Shown here: positions 40,450-49,458 of the stretch, in pieces
Position numbering within the stretch: position 1 is the stretch's first letter
Layout: each line of letters opens with the position of its first letter
Assembly (NCBI GenBank): GCA_902597055.1
Contig: CACJWG010000001.1
Coordinates: 1 to 64,000 of the forward strand
Origin: an uncultured Pelagibacteraceae bacterium
GTDB taxonomy: Bacteria > Pseudomonadota > Alphaproteobacteria > Pelagibacterales > Pelagibacteraceae
DNA length: 64,000 bases
Direction of reading: 5' to 3'
Made by a program: the position numbers and the translations under genes
The notes under the pieces: generated by a model
What the model saw: the letters and a program-made list of their open reading frames with translations, nothing else
Told to the model about the DNA's origin: nothing
Database searches by the model: none

Positions 40450-41780
40450 TGGATCCTTTGTTATTAGGTTTGGTAGTCGGGATAGCAACTGTTGTAATGT
40501 TATTTTCGGGAATACCAATAGCTTTTGGTTTATGTTTTATTTCGGTAATCTTTTTAGTTATCGCTGAAGGTTTCTCAATTTTAAATGTTTTTGCTGAAAC
40601 GTTTTATGCAGGTTTAAATTCATTTGTCTTGTTGTCTATACCAATGTTTATTTTAATGGGTATGGCTGTTGCAAACTCACCAGCAGGAAAAGATTTATAT
40701 ACAGGTTTAGACAGGTGGCTATGGAGATTGCCTGGCGGTCTTGTTGTCTCAAATATTGGAGCTTGTTCTATCTTCGCAGCCTTAAGTGGATCAAGTCCTG
40801 CAACATGTGCAGCAATAGGAACAATGGGAATTCCAGAAATGAGAAAAAGAGGATATTCAGCGAGGTTAGCAACTGGATGTATAGCAGCAGGGGGAACTTT
40901 AGGTGTTTTAATACCGCCTAGCATTGTTTTAATTGTTTATGGATTAGCAACTGGTACTTCGATTGGAAGATTATTTTTATGTGGTGTCATACCTGGTTTA
41001 CTTTTAGCTGGATTATTTATGTTATGGGCTTACATCTATTCTTACTTTATTGACAAACAATCTGCAGAAATTTTAAGAAATAGAACACCCCCAACACTCA
41101 AAGAAAAATTAGAAGTCATCCCAAGAGTACTTCCATTTTTATTAATAGTAGTTGGAGTTTTATATGTTTTATACGGTGGGGTAGCAACTCCTTCAGAAGC
41201 ATCCGGGGTAGGTGCATTTCTTGTATTTGTCATGATTGCAATTGTTTACAAAATTTACCAACCAAAAAAAATATGGGACATCGTAAAAGTTTCTATGAAA
41301 GAAAGCGTAATGATTATGTTTATCATTGCTGGTTCTTATATATTCGCTTTTAGCTTATCTACGCTTTATGTAACACAATCAATTGCTCAAACAATTGTAG
41401 AGATGGGATTGAATAAATGGGTCTTATTTTTCTACATTAATATATTTTTGTTGATTGCTGGTTTCTTTTTACCACCTGTTGCAGTTATAGTAATGACATC
41501 TGCAATATTACTGCCAATTATTACTCAGTTCGGCTTTGATCCTTATTGGTTTGCAATAGTTTTTACTATCAATATGGAGATAGGATTGATCACACCACCT
41601 GTTGGATTAAACTTATATATTATAAAAGGAATTACACCCGACGTAAGTCTTTCTGAAATATTAAAGGGATCTATTCCTTTTATGGTAATGATGGTCATTT
41701 GTATTATAATATTGTGTATTTTCCCAGAAATAGTAACTTGGTTACCTGACAAATTAATGGGTAAACCAATTGGATTTTAA
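40449..41780 (+). CDS. dctM: TRAP transporter large permease
   Basis: 443 residues with about twelve spans. DctM motifs are FSGIPIAFGLCF near 19-30, SIPMFILMGMAVANS, and AALSGSSPATCAAIGTMGIP near 116-135. GVLIPPSIVLIVYG follows in the fifth region and GLITPPVGLNLYI near the end. It is the sodium-coupled import channel for the acid bound by DctP. The end overlaps the dihydrouridine synthase gene by 11 bp, so the operon continues beyond the transporter. Confidence 0.95.
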   Translation: MDPLLLGLVVGIATVVMLFSGIPIAFGLCFISVIFLVIAEGFSILNVFAETFYAGLNSFVLLSIPMFILMGMAVANSPAGKDLYTGLDRWLWRLPGGLVVSNIGACSIFAALSGSSPATCAAIGTMGIPEMRKRGYSARLATGCIAAGGTLGVLIPPSIVLIVYGLATGTSIGRLFLCGVIPGLLLAGLFMLWAYIYSYFIDKQSAEILRNRTPPTLKEKLEVIPRVLPFLLIVVGVLYVLYGGVATPSEASGVGAFLVFVMIAIVYKIYQPKKIWDIVKVSMKESVMIMFIIAGSYIFAFSLSTLYVTQSIAQTIVEMGLNKWVLFFYINIFLLIAGFFLPPVAVIVMTSAILLPIITQFGFDPYWFAIVFTINMEIGLITPPVGLNLYIIKGITPDVSLSEILKGSIPFMVMMVICIIILCIFPEIVTWLPDKLMGKPIGF

Positions 41781-42777
41781 AAACAAAAAAATCAATAGAA
41801 AAATATCGGTTGCACCAATGATGGATTGCACTGATAGGCATGATAGATATTTCTTAAGACTTATAAGCAAAAATGTAATGTTGTACTCTGAGATGGTTGC
41901 AACGAAATCAGCAATTCATGGTGATAGAAAAAGAATACTTGGTTTTAGAGAAGAAGAGAAGCCAGTTGCTCTTCAAGTAGGAGGCTCAGACAAAAATGAA
42001 CTAGCAGAAGTTGCAAAACTAGCAGAACAATTTGGTTATGATGAAATTAATATTAATTTAGGTTGTCCAAGTAAAAAAGTGCAAAAAAATTCTTTTGGAG
42101 CGTGTTTAATGAAAGAACCTGATTTAGTTGCAGAATGTATTAATAACATGGTCAATTCATGCAAAATTCCAGTTACGGCTAAAACTAGGATAGGAGTTGA
42201 TGAAATTGAGGACTTCGAATATTTAAATAATTTTATTAACAAAATAAAACAATCTGGATGTAAAACAGTTATACTTCATGCAAGAAAGGCTTTATTAAAA
42301 GGTCTTACTCCTAAGCAAAATTTAAATATACCAAAACTAAATTACAAAATGGTTTACGAAATTAAGAAAGCAAACCCAGAGCTTGAGATAATAATTAATG
42401 GAGGAGTCTCACGGACTGAAGAAATTAGAAAACATTTAGAACACTGCGATGGCGTGATGATTGGAAGAGCAATTTATCAAAATCCTTACTTTTTAACCGA
42501 TATTGAGAAAGAAATATTTAATACAAATGAAGTACCCTCAAGAGAACAAATAGCAAAACAGATTATTAGTTATTTAGAAGAAGAGGTTAAACTTGGCACA
42601 AAAGTAAATCATGTTATGAGACACACAGTTGGTCTTTATCATGGTCAACCTGGCTCTAAAGATTGGAAAAGATATTTAAGTGACAATATGATGGCTAGAG
42701 ACTCAGATTTTCAAAAAGCAAAACACATAATGACAATTGTGCAAAACAATGAGAAAGCAAATCAATTAAATTCCTAA
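41770..42777 (+). CDS. dusA: tRNA-dihydrouridine synthase A-type
   Basis: 335 residues. The start is TTG at 41770, 11 bases inside dctM; the next ATG (near 41818) would cut the conserved SVAPMMDCTDRHDRYF block. Further motifs are ALQVGGSD, INLGCPSKKV, and the catalytic cysteine in FGACLM near 113-118. It uses FMN to reduce uridines in the tRNA D-loop. It shares one base with the first exporter gene, a chance-looking member of a transport operon. Confidence 0.93.
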   Translation: MDFKNKKINRKISVAPMMDCTDRHDRYFLRLISKNVMLYSEMVATKSAIHGDRKRILGFREEEKPVALQVGGSDKNELAEVAKLAEQFGYDEININLGCPSKKVQKNSFGACLMKEPDLVAECINNMVNSCKIPVTAKTRIGVDEIEDFEYLNNFINKIKQSGCKTVILHARKALLKGLTPKQNLNIPKLNYKMVYEIKKANPELEIIINGGVSRTEEIRKHLEHCDGVMIGRAIYQNPYFLTDIEKEIFNTNEVPSREQIAKQIISYLEEEVKLGTKVNHVMRHTVGLYHGQPGSKDWKRYLSDNMMARDSDFQKAKHIMTIVQNNEKANQLNS

Positions 42778-43613
42778 TGGAAAATTTAAATATCAATGAA
42801 ATTTTTTATCTTTTAACCGTTTTAGCTATTGCTGCGGCAGTTGCAGGATTTATGGCTGGTTTACTCGGAGTAGGTGGGGGCATAATCATGGTTCCCGCTC
42901 TTTATTACGCATTTACAGTTTTAGATTTTGACATTGTAACAAGGATGCATTTAGCTGTTGGTACATCTTTAGCAATAATAATTCCAACCTCAATTATATC
43001 TACTTTAACACATAGAGAACATGATGCAGTAGATTTTAATATGGTAAAATCATTTGGAATTTTTATTTTAATTGGAGTTTTTTTTGGAACTTTCTTGGCA
43101 GTTAATTTGAAAACACCTGCACTTGTATTATTTTTTTCTATATTTGCTTTTATGGTTGGACTTTTTTTTATTTTTTTGAGAGAAAAACTAGTCGATAACC
43201 CAAAACAAATATCAAATTTAGTTAAAAATATTTCTGGTATATTAATTGGATTTATTTCTATTCCTTTAGGAATTGGAGGTGGATCATTAATGGTTCCTTT
43301 CATGAGAACATTTGGTTACGATATTAGAAAATCAATTGGAACAGCTGCAGCAGTAGGTTTCCTTATTGCTGTTACTGGAACAATTACAATGATCACTGGT
43401 GGAAAAATTATTGATAATGTCAATACACCGTTCAGTTTGGGATATATAAATTTACTCGGCTTCATAGTATTTGTCCCAGTTACTATGATAATGGCTAGGT
43501 TAGGTGCAAAAGCAGTCTATAAAATCGATAAAAAAATACTTAGCAAAATATTTGGAACTTTTTTAATTTTGGTATCAATTAGATCATTTTTAGAATATCT
43601 AAGTATCAATTAA
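42777..43613 (+). CDS. TauE/SafE-family exporter, first of two
   Basis: 278 residues with about eight spans and the two inverted TauE/SafE repeats: GLLGVGGGIIMVPAL near 29-43 and IPLGIGGGSLMVPFM near 162-176. Relatives export sulfite, sulfoacetate or other sulfur anions. The ATG overlaps the dusA stop and a second copy follows 9 bp later, so both are likely on the TRAP transcript. The exported anion is not known. Confidence 0.9.
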   Translation: MENLNINEIFYLLTVLAIAAAVAGFMAGLLGVGGGIIMVPALYYAFTVLDFDIVTRMHLAVGTSLAIIIPTSIISTLTHREHDAVDFNMVKSFGIFILIGVFFGTFLAVNLKTPALVLFFSIFAFMVGLFFIFLREKLVDNPKQISNLVKNISGILIGFISIPLGIGGGSLMVPFMRTFGYDIRKSIGTAAAVGFLIAVTGTITMITGGKIIDNVNTPFSLGYINLLGFIVFVPVTMIMARLGAKAVYKIDKKILSKIFGTFLILVSIRSFLEYLSIN

Positions 43614-43622
43614 ATTAAAATT

Positions 43623-44453
43623 GTGGACCAAATTTTTTTCAACCAATATATATTTTTCATTTTATTGATGATAGCTGCAGCTATCCCTGTTGGTTTTTTT
43701 GCAGGATTATTTGGTATTGGTGGTGGATTAATTTCTGTACCATTTCTTTTCTTTATTTTCGAAACTTTTGGAATAGATAAAGATTATCTAATGCATCTTA
43801 CAGTTGGGACTGCATTTACAATAACAATATTAACATCATTTTCATCAGTTCTGGCTCACAGAAAACATGGTGCTGTTGATTTAAGTATAATAAAAACTTT
43901 TGGAATATTTGTTATTTTTGGCGTGGTAACAGGAACTATTATTGCTTCTATGATGAATACTAAGTCATTAGTTCTTTTCTTTTCAATCATGGTCTATTTT
44001 TTAGGCGCTTATCTACTCCTAGCAAAAAATAAAAGTAAAAAAGTTTATCCTTCATTTAATTTGCTGCCTCGTCTTTCATTTGGGTTTGTCTCTGGCTTAA
44101 TTTCAGCTCCAATGGGGATTACTGGAGCAATGATAAATGTCCCTGTATTAAGATATTTTGGCTACTCAATAAATAGAGCAATAGGGAGCGCTGCAGCAAT
44201 TGGATTTATAATTTCATTGTTTGGTGCAATTGGTTTTTTTTTATCAGGATTATACAAAAATGTTGATATTCCCCTCAGCTTTGGCTTTGTAAATATTCCA
44301 GCCTTTCTAATATTCGTCCCTATCACAACATTTATGGCTAGAATTGGGGCTAATACGGTGCATAAGCTTGAGAGAGCGAAAGTCCAAGTACTTTTTGGAA
44401 TTTTTTTATATGTAGTTGCTACAATATTTCTCTACCGATACTTTAATATTTAA
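43623..44453 (+). CDS. TauE/SafE-family exporter, second of two
   Basis: 276 residues, start GTG at 43623. The same eight-span layout as its neighbour, with repeats GLFGIGGGLISVPFL near 29-43 and APMGITGAMINVPVL near 160-174; the second repeat has lost the GGG. The two genes look like an old tandem duplication. A heteromeric exporter or two anions are possible. A DoxX-family gene follows after 59 bp. Confidence 0.9.
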   Translation: MDQIFFNQYIFFILLMIAAAIPVGFFAGLFGIGGGLISVPFLFFIFETFGIDKDYLMHLTVGTAFTITILTSFSSVLAHRKHGAVDLSIIKTFGIFVIFGVVTGTIIASMMNTKSLVLFFSIMVYFLGAYLLLAKNKSKKVYPSFNLLPRLSFGFVSGLISAPMGITGAMINVPVLRYFGYSINRAIGSAAAIGFIISLFGAIGFFLSGLYKNVDIPLSFGFVNIPAFLIFVPITTFMARIGANTVHKLERAKVQVLFGIFLYVVATIFLYRYFNI

Positions 44454-44512
44454 TGGTGATAATTCAAAAACTTATCTTGAACTTAAGTATAATTTATTTA
44501 AAGTTTTAATTG

Positions 44513-44914
44513 ATGATTGCCAAATTAAAAAGCTTTCTACTAAACTTTGAAGCTCTTGCCTCTCTTTTGTTAAGATTTGGTATCGGAATAGCTTTTATCA
44601 TTCACGGTTATGCTAAATTCCCTTTGCCACCAGCAGGTCTAGTTGAGTATTTTGGTTTATCCCCAGCACTTGCATCATTTGTTGCATTAAGTGAACTTTT
44701 GTCTGGAGTTATTTTAATTATAAGTGGTTTTTTAAAAAATCCTATAGGTGATACGCTTACAAGATTTGCCGGACTTGTAATTGTAATACTTATGACAAAT
44801 ATATTTATAATTGCTCACCCAGATTGGTTTATCACCCAAAAATTGTTTACTAGTGAGCAAATTTTTCTTTTTATTGGTGGCTTTTATTTTTTGGTTAAAG
44901 GAAATAAAGTTTAA
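44513..44914 (+). CDS. DoxX-family membrane protein
   Basis: 133 residues from the ATG at 44513; an in-frame TTG lies one codon earlier. Four spans, with LLLRFGIGIAFIIHGYAKF near 18-36 and the LSELLSGVILIISG segment, typical of DoxX/DoxD-like proteins. Some relatives serve thiosulfate or thiol redox systems; most are unassigned. A -10-like TATAAT at 44488-44493 suggests its own promoter. It is convergent with the sugar mutase gene. Confidence 0.85.
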   Translation: MIAKLKSFLLNFEALASLLLRFGIGIAFIIHGYAKFPLPPAGLVEYFGLSPALASFVALSELLSGVILIISGFLKNPIGDTLTRFAGLVIVILMTNIFIIAHPDWFITQKLFTSEQIFLFIGGFYFLVKGNKV

Positions 44915-44916
44915 AA

Positions 44917-46362
44917 CTATATCTTTTGATCGTATTCACCTATCTTTCCAGTTTTTTGAAGTAGATCATCAATAAATCTAAAAATATCGGTCTTTATTTT
45001 ATCTGATACCGGACTTTCTGTAACAACAACAAGCGATGGTTTGTTTGAAGATGCTCTTACAAGACCCCAAGATCCATCAGCGAGAGTAAATCTCACACCA
45101 TTGACTGTAAGTATGTCAGTTATTTCCTGATTACATATTTTTCGTTTATCAGTCTGAAGTTTTTTAATATTCAAAATAATTTCATCTATAACTTTATATT
45201 TTTCTTCATCTTTACAAAATGGTCCCATAGTTGGGCTTTGAAAAGTTTTTGGCAAATCACTTATTAAAACATCCAATTTTTTATTTTGATTATCAATTAA
45301 ATGACAAATTTGAATTGCAGAATTAATTCCATCGTCAAAGCCAAATCCCAAGGGTTTATTAAAAAAAAAGTGGCCACTTTTTTCAAATCCAGCAATTGCA
45401 TTATCTTCTTTTACTTTTCTCTTAATATATGAATGTCCTGTTTTCCAATACAGAGTTTTACAATTATTTTTTTTTAAAATTTTATCTTTACTAAATAATC
45501 CTGTAGATTTTACATCTACAATAAATTTATTATTAGGATGCATTTCCGAAATATTCCTTGCAATTAACAAACCGATTTTGTCTGCAAATATTTCGTTTCC
45601 TTTATTATCTATAACTCCAACTCTATCTCCATCTCCATCAAATCCAAAACCAACATCTGCATTGTTTTCTTTTACACATTTTGAAATTTCATGTAACATT
45701 TTCATATCCTCTGGGTTCGGATTATATCTTGGAAAATTATAGTCTAGTTTACAGTCAAGCTCTATTACTTCACATCCAATATTTCTAAGGATTTCAGGTG
45801 CAAATATTCCAGCAGTTCCATTACCGCATGCAGCTACAACTTTTAATTTTTTCTTAATTTTATTTTTTGATAACTCATCAATATATACTTTATTAAAATT
45901 TTCTACTTTTTCATATTTACCCGAACCTTGTTTAAATGTTTCATTCATCACTATCGATTTAAGTTCTGACATTTCTTCTTTGCAATGTGTTAGACCTTTT
46001 TCAATTCCCATCTTTATTCCTGTCCAGCCGTTTTCATTGTGGCTTGCTGTTATCATTGCAACAGCATTTGATTTTATTTTAAATTGAGAAAAATATACTG
46101 TTGGTGATAAACACAAGCCTATATCTTTTACATTGCAGCCAGTTGATAAAAGTCCTTTTATAAAATTATTTTTAACTTCTTCGCTATAAGACCTGTAGTC
46201 ATTTCCTACAATCACGATAGGATTCTTTTCTGAACTAATTACCTGAGTTCCGAATCCTTTTCCTACTGCCTCGATTCCCCTAGAGTTGATGCTTTTTGGG
46301 TATAGCCACCTAGCGTCATATTCTCTAAATCCTAATGGGTCGATTTTTTTTTCCACTTCCAT
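44917..46362 (-). CDS. Phosphomannomutase/phosphoglucomutase
   Basis: 481 residues from the ATG at 46362 (MEVEKKIDPLGFREYDARW). A longer frame to 46476 is rejected because its added 38 residues have no family match and would run through the nrd control region. The phosphoserine loop is TASHNENGW with S107, the metal site is GFDGDGDRVG, and a later GFEKSGHFFF block binds sugar. It interconverts the 1- and 6-phosphates of mannose or glucose for surface sugars, possibly feeding rmlA. It is divergent from ribonucleotide reductase. Confidence 0.92.
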   Translation of the reverse strand: MEVEKKIDPLGFREYDARWLYPKSINSRGIEAVGKGFGTQVISSEKNPIVIVGNDYRSYSEEVKNNFIKGLLSTGCNVKDIGLCLSPTVYFSQFKIKSNAVAMITASHNENGWTGIKMGIEKGLTHCKEEMSELKSIVMNETFKQGSGKYEKVENFNKVYIDELSKNKIKKKLKVVAACGNGTAGIFAPEILRNIGCEVIELDCKLDYNFPRYNPNPEDMKMLHEISKCVKENNADVGFGFDGDGDRVGVIDNKGNEIFADKIGLLIARNISEMHPNNKFIVDVKSTGLFSKDKILKKNNCKTLYWKTGHSYIKRKVKEDNAIAGFEKSGHFFFNKPLGFGFDDGINSAIQICHLIDNQNKKLDVLISDLPKTFQSPTMGPFCKDEEKYKVIDEIILNIKKLQTDKRKICNQEITDILTVNGVRFTLADGSWGLVRASSNKPSLVVVTESPVSDKIKTDIFRFIDDLLQKTGKIGEYDQKI

Positions 46363-46394
46363 GTTGATATATGTACATTTTTTTGATTTTTTTA

Positions 46395-46422
46395 TTGAAC
46401 TATTTTTTTTATGTTCTATAAA
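46395..46422 (+). promoter_or_regulatory. Promoter of the ribonucleotide reductase operon
   Basis: TTGAAC at 46395-46400 and TATAAA at 46417-46422 are 16 bases apart. The -10 is the spacer of the LexA box described separately. The predicted start near 46429 gives a leader of about 88 bases that would hold both NrdR boxes. A ribosome site AAAGGGAG lies at 46506-46513. Confidence 0.65.
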
Positions 46423-46427
46423 TGTTC
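46413..46427. promoter_or_regulatory. Alphaproteobacterial LexA (SOS) box
   Basis: GTTCTATAAATGTTC is an exact match to GTTC-N7-GTTC, the direct-repeat SOS box of alphaproteobacteria. It covers the -10 of the nrd promoter, where bound LexA would block transcription. An exact match at this position makes chance unlikely, but no lexA gene is in the window. Confidence 0.75.
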
Positions 46428-46436
46428 TGTTGATTT

Positions 46437-46483
46437 TTAATTTATATAGTGTATTTAAGAAATCTGCACACAACATATAGTTG
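46437..46483. promoter_or_regulatory. Pair of NrdR boxes
   Basis: Two 16-bp elements, at 46437-46452 (ending TATATAGTGT) and 46468-46483 (starting ACACAACATATAG), fit the NrdR consensus acaCwatATATwGtgt at about 12 and 13 positions. They are offset by exactly 31 bp, the three-turn spacing usual for NrdR pairs. They lie just after the predicted start of the nrd transcript. Confidence 0.75.
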
Positions 46484-46517
46484 TTTTACTAATAAATAGT
46501 ATTAAAAAGGGAGTATA

Positions 46518-48455
46518 ATGAACAAAGTCTTGTCTCAGGCAATAAAGAAAGCTGTCTCTGAATTTAAACCTCAGGTTGATCAGAAGAATAAGACTAAAGG
46601 TCCAGACTTATTCTCATTAAACAACAACACAGAGCTCTTTCAAAATTCCAGAGGTATTACAATAAAGATTGATAGAAGTAGAGATGAAAATCTAACAGAT
46701 TTCGGAAAAGCAACACTTAGCGATAGATATTTAGGAGAGAATGAATCTTTCCAAGACTTGTTTGCAAGAGTAGCAAGTCATTATGCCGATGATAATTTAC
46801 ACGCACAAAGATTATATAATTATATTAGTAATCTTTGGTTCATGCCTGCAACACCAGTTCTGTCTAATGGGGGAACTACAAGAGGTTTACCAATATCATG
46901 TTTCTTAAATGAAGCGAGTGATAGTTTAAATGGTATCTTAGGTCTTTGGAGTGAGAATGTTTGGTTAGCTGCAAGAGGTGGTGGTATTGGAAGCTACTGG
47001 GGTAATCTAAGATCTATTGGTGAAAAAATTGGAAGAGTTGGAAAAACTTCTGGAATAATTCCTTTCATAAAAGTTATGGATTCTTTAACGATGGCAATCA
47101 GTCAAGGCTCATTAAGAAGAGGATCTGCTGCTTGTTATTTACCAATTGACCATCCAGAGATTGAAGAATTTATTGAGATGAGAAGACCTACAGGTGGAGA
47201 CCCAAATAGAAAAGCTCTTAACCTACATCACGGTGTTCTTGTTTCAGATGCTTTTATGAGAGCTGTTGAACTTGATGAACAGTGGGCACTTAAGAGCCCG
47301 AAAAACGGATCTGTGCAATCAACTGTTTCAGCTAGAAATTTATGGATCAGATTATTAACTGCAAGAGTTGAAACTGGCGAGCCTTATATAATTTTTATTG
47401 ATACGGTTAATAGACAAATACCTCAGCATCATAAGTTAGCTGGTTTAACAGTAAAGACTTCTAATTTGTGTAGCGAGATTACTCTTCCAACAGGCATTGA
47501 TAAAGAGGGTAGAGATAGAACGGCTGTTTGTTGTTTGTCCTCACTAAACATTGAAAAATATGATGAGTGGAAAGATGATGAAAACTTTGTCGATGATGTA
47601 ATGAGATTTCTGGATAATGTCTTAACTGACTTCATTAATAACGCTCCAGAAGAATTTAGTGATGCAACATATTCAGCGGCAAAAGAAAGAAGTGTTGGCT
47701 TAGGAGTTATGGGGCTTCACTCATATTATCAAAAAAAAATGATACCTCTCGAGTCAGTAATGAGCAAAGTTTGGAATAAAAAGATTTTTGAAAATATCCA
47801 AAAGAAAGTTGATAAATCCTCAAAAGATTTAGCTGAAGAAAGAGGAGCATGTCCTGATGCAGCTGAATACGGTTTTAAAGAAAGATTTTCAAATAAAACC
47901 GCGATTGCTCCAACTGCTTCCATTTCAATTATTTGTGGCGGAACTTCTCCCGGAGTTGAGCCAATTGCAGCTAACAGTTATACTCATAAAACTCTTTCAG
48001 GATCTTTCAATGTTAAAAATAAATATTTAAGAAAATTATTAGATAAACATGGAAAGGATACAGATGAAACTTGGTCAACAATTACGACTAACCAAGGTTC
48101 TGTATCACATTTAGATTTTTTAACTCAAGAAGAAAAAGATGTTTTTAAAACAGCTTTTGAATTAGACCAAAGATGGCTTGTTGATTTAAGTGCAGACAGA
48201 ACTCCACATATTTCGCAAGCACAATCTATTAACTTATTTTTACCTGCGGATGTTCATAAAAGAGATCTTCATCAAATCCATTTCCAAGCTTGGAAAAAAG
48301 GATTGAAGAGCCTTTACTATTGCAGGTCTAAATCAATACAAAGAGCAGAAAATGTTAATGATGCAAAATCAACTGACATTACTGCGAATGTTTATAAATC
48401 AAAACAACAAGAAAGTGACGAAAACAAATACGAGGAGTGTCTATCATGTCAGTAG
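46518..48455 (+). CDS. nrdA: Class Ia ribonucleoside-diphosphate reductase, large subunit
   Basis: 645 residues, shorter than E. coli NrdA (761) because the N-terminal ATP-cone that senses dATP is absent. Catalytic regions are FMPATPVLSNGG near 112-123, ISCFLNEASDS with the first redox cysteine, NLCSEITLP near 317-325, and PTASISIICGGTSPGVEP. The tail ends ECLSCQ, a CxxC pair that passes electrons to the active site. It makes deoxynucleotides together with NrdB, whose gene begins at its end. Without the ATP-cone, activity control may rest on transcription or on another mechanism. Confidence 0.95.
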   Translation: MNKVLSQAIKKAVSEFKPQVDQKNKTKGPDLFSLNNNTELFQNSRGITIKIDRSRDENLTDFGKATLSDRYLGENESFQDLFARVASHYADDNLHAQRLYNYISNLWFMPATPVLSNGGTTRGLPISCFLNEASDSLNGILGLWSENVWLAARGGGIGSYWGNLRSIGEKIGRVGKTSGIIPFIKVMDSLTMAISQGSLRRGSAACYLPIDHPEIEEFIEMRRPTGGDPNRKALNLHHGVLVSDAFMRAVELDEQWALKSPKNGSVQSTVSARNLWIRLLTARVETGEPYIIFIDTVNRQIPQHHKLAGLTVKTSNLCSEITLPTGIDKEGRDRTAVCCLSSLNIEKYDEWKDDENFVDDVMRFLDNVLTDFINNAPEEFSDATYSAAKERSVGLGVMGLHSYYQKKMIPLESVMSKVWNKKIFENIQKKVDKSSKDLAEERGACPDAAEYGFKERFSNKTAIAPTASISIICGGTSPGVEPIAANSYTHKTLSGSFNVKNKYLRKLLDKHGKDTDETWSTITTNQGSVSHLDFLTQEEKDVFKTAFELDQRWLVDLSADRTPHISQAQSINLFLPADVHKRDLHQIHFQAWKKGLKSLYYCRSKSIQRAENVNDAKSTDITANVYKSKQQESDENKYEECLSCQ

Positions 48456-49456
48456 TAAAAAAAGAGGAAAAAGGAAAAATCATTCAACCAAAAAAAATGG
48501 GACTATTAGTAGAAAACCCTGTCTATAAACCATTCAGATATCCGTGGTGTTATGATGCTTGGTTAACTCAGCAAAGAATACACTGGTTACCAGAAGAGGT
48601 GCCATTAGGAGATGATGTTAGAGATTGGCAGAAAAATTTATCAGAGCCAGAGAAAAATTTAGTAACACAAATATTTAGATTTTTTACTCAGGCAGATGTT
48701 GAAGTTAACAATTGTTATTTAAGACACTACACAACAGTATTTAAACCAACAGAAGTTTTAATGATGATGACGGCTTTTGCTGCAATGGAAACAGTTCATG
48801 TGGCTGCTTATTCACATCTATTAGATACAATAGGTATGCCTGAATCTGAGTATTCAGCTTTCATGAAGTATAAAGAGATGAAAGATAAGTACGATTATAT
48901 GCAAGGTTTTAACGTAAATTCAAAAGAAGATATTGCAAAAACAGTTGCTGTGTTTAGTGCTTTTACGGAAGGACTACAATTATTTGCAAGTTTTGCAATT
49001 TTATTAAACTTTCCAAGACACAATAAACTTAAGGGTATGGGACAGATAGTTACTTGGTCAGTAAGAGATGAAACTCTTCACTGCAATTCAATGATCAGAA
49101 TTTTCAAAGAGTTTATAAAAGAAAATCCTGAAATCTGGACACCGAAACTTAAAAAAGAAATCTATGATGCATGCAGAACAATTGTAGAGCATGAAGATGC
49201 ATTTATAGATTTAGCTTTTGAAATGGGACCAATGAAAGGTCTTACAGCTCAGGAGGTTAAGGATTACATTAGATTTATTGGAAACAGAAGATTGGTTCAG
49301 TTAGGTCTTGAGCCGATTTATGATGTAGAAAAAAATCCACTTACTTGGCTTGATACTATGTTGAATGCTGTTGAGCATATGAACTTCTTTGAAGGAAGGG
49401 CTACAGAATATTCAAAAGCATCAACACAAGGTAACTGGACTGAAGCTTTTTCATAA
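48446..49456 (+). CDS. nrdB: Class Ia ribonucleoside-diphosphate reductase, small subunit
   Basis: 336 residues from the ATG at 48446. A GTG at 48437 would add three residues, but the ribosome site GAGGAG at 48432-48437 is rightly placed only for the ATG. Iron ligands are in EVNNCYLRHY, METVHVAAYSH, TEGLQLFASF and RDETLHCNSM. The tyrosine of AAYSH is at the radical position of E. coli Y122, so a normal di-iron tyrosyl radical subunit is expected. It overlaps nrdA by 10 bp. No ATP-cone is seen here either. Confidence 0.95.
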   Translation: MSVVKKEEKGKIIQPKKMGLLVENPVYKPFRYPWCYDAWLTQQRIHWLPEEVPLGDDVRDWQKNLSEPEKNLVTQIFRFFTQADVEVNNCYLRHYTTVFKPTEVLMMMTAFAAMETVHVAAYSHLLDTIGMPESEYSAFMKYKEMKDKYDYMQGFNVNSKEDIAKTVAVFSAFTEGLQLFASFAILLNFPRHNKLKGMGQIVTWSVRDETLHCNSMIRIFKEFIKENPEIWTPKLKKEIYDACRTIVEHEDAFIDLAFEMGPMKGLTAQEVKDYIRFIGNRRLVQLGLEPIYDVEKNPLTWLDTMLNAVEHMNFFEGRATEYSKASTQGNWTEAFS

Positions 49457-49458
49457 AA

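Noticed and set aside
46363-46476. N-terminal extension of the sugar mutase by 38 residues
   Set aside because: It would cover the LexA box and promoter, has no family match, and a good ATG with the normal mutase start lies at 46362.
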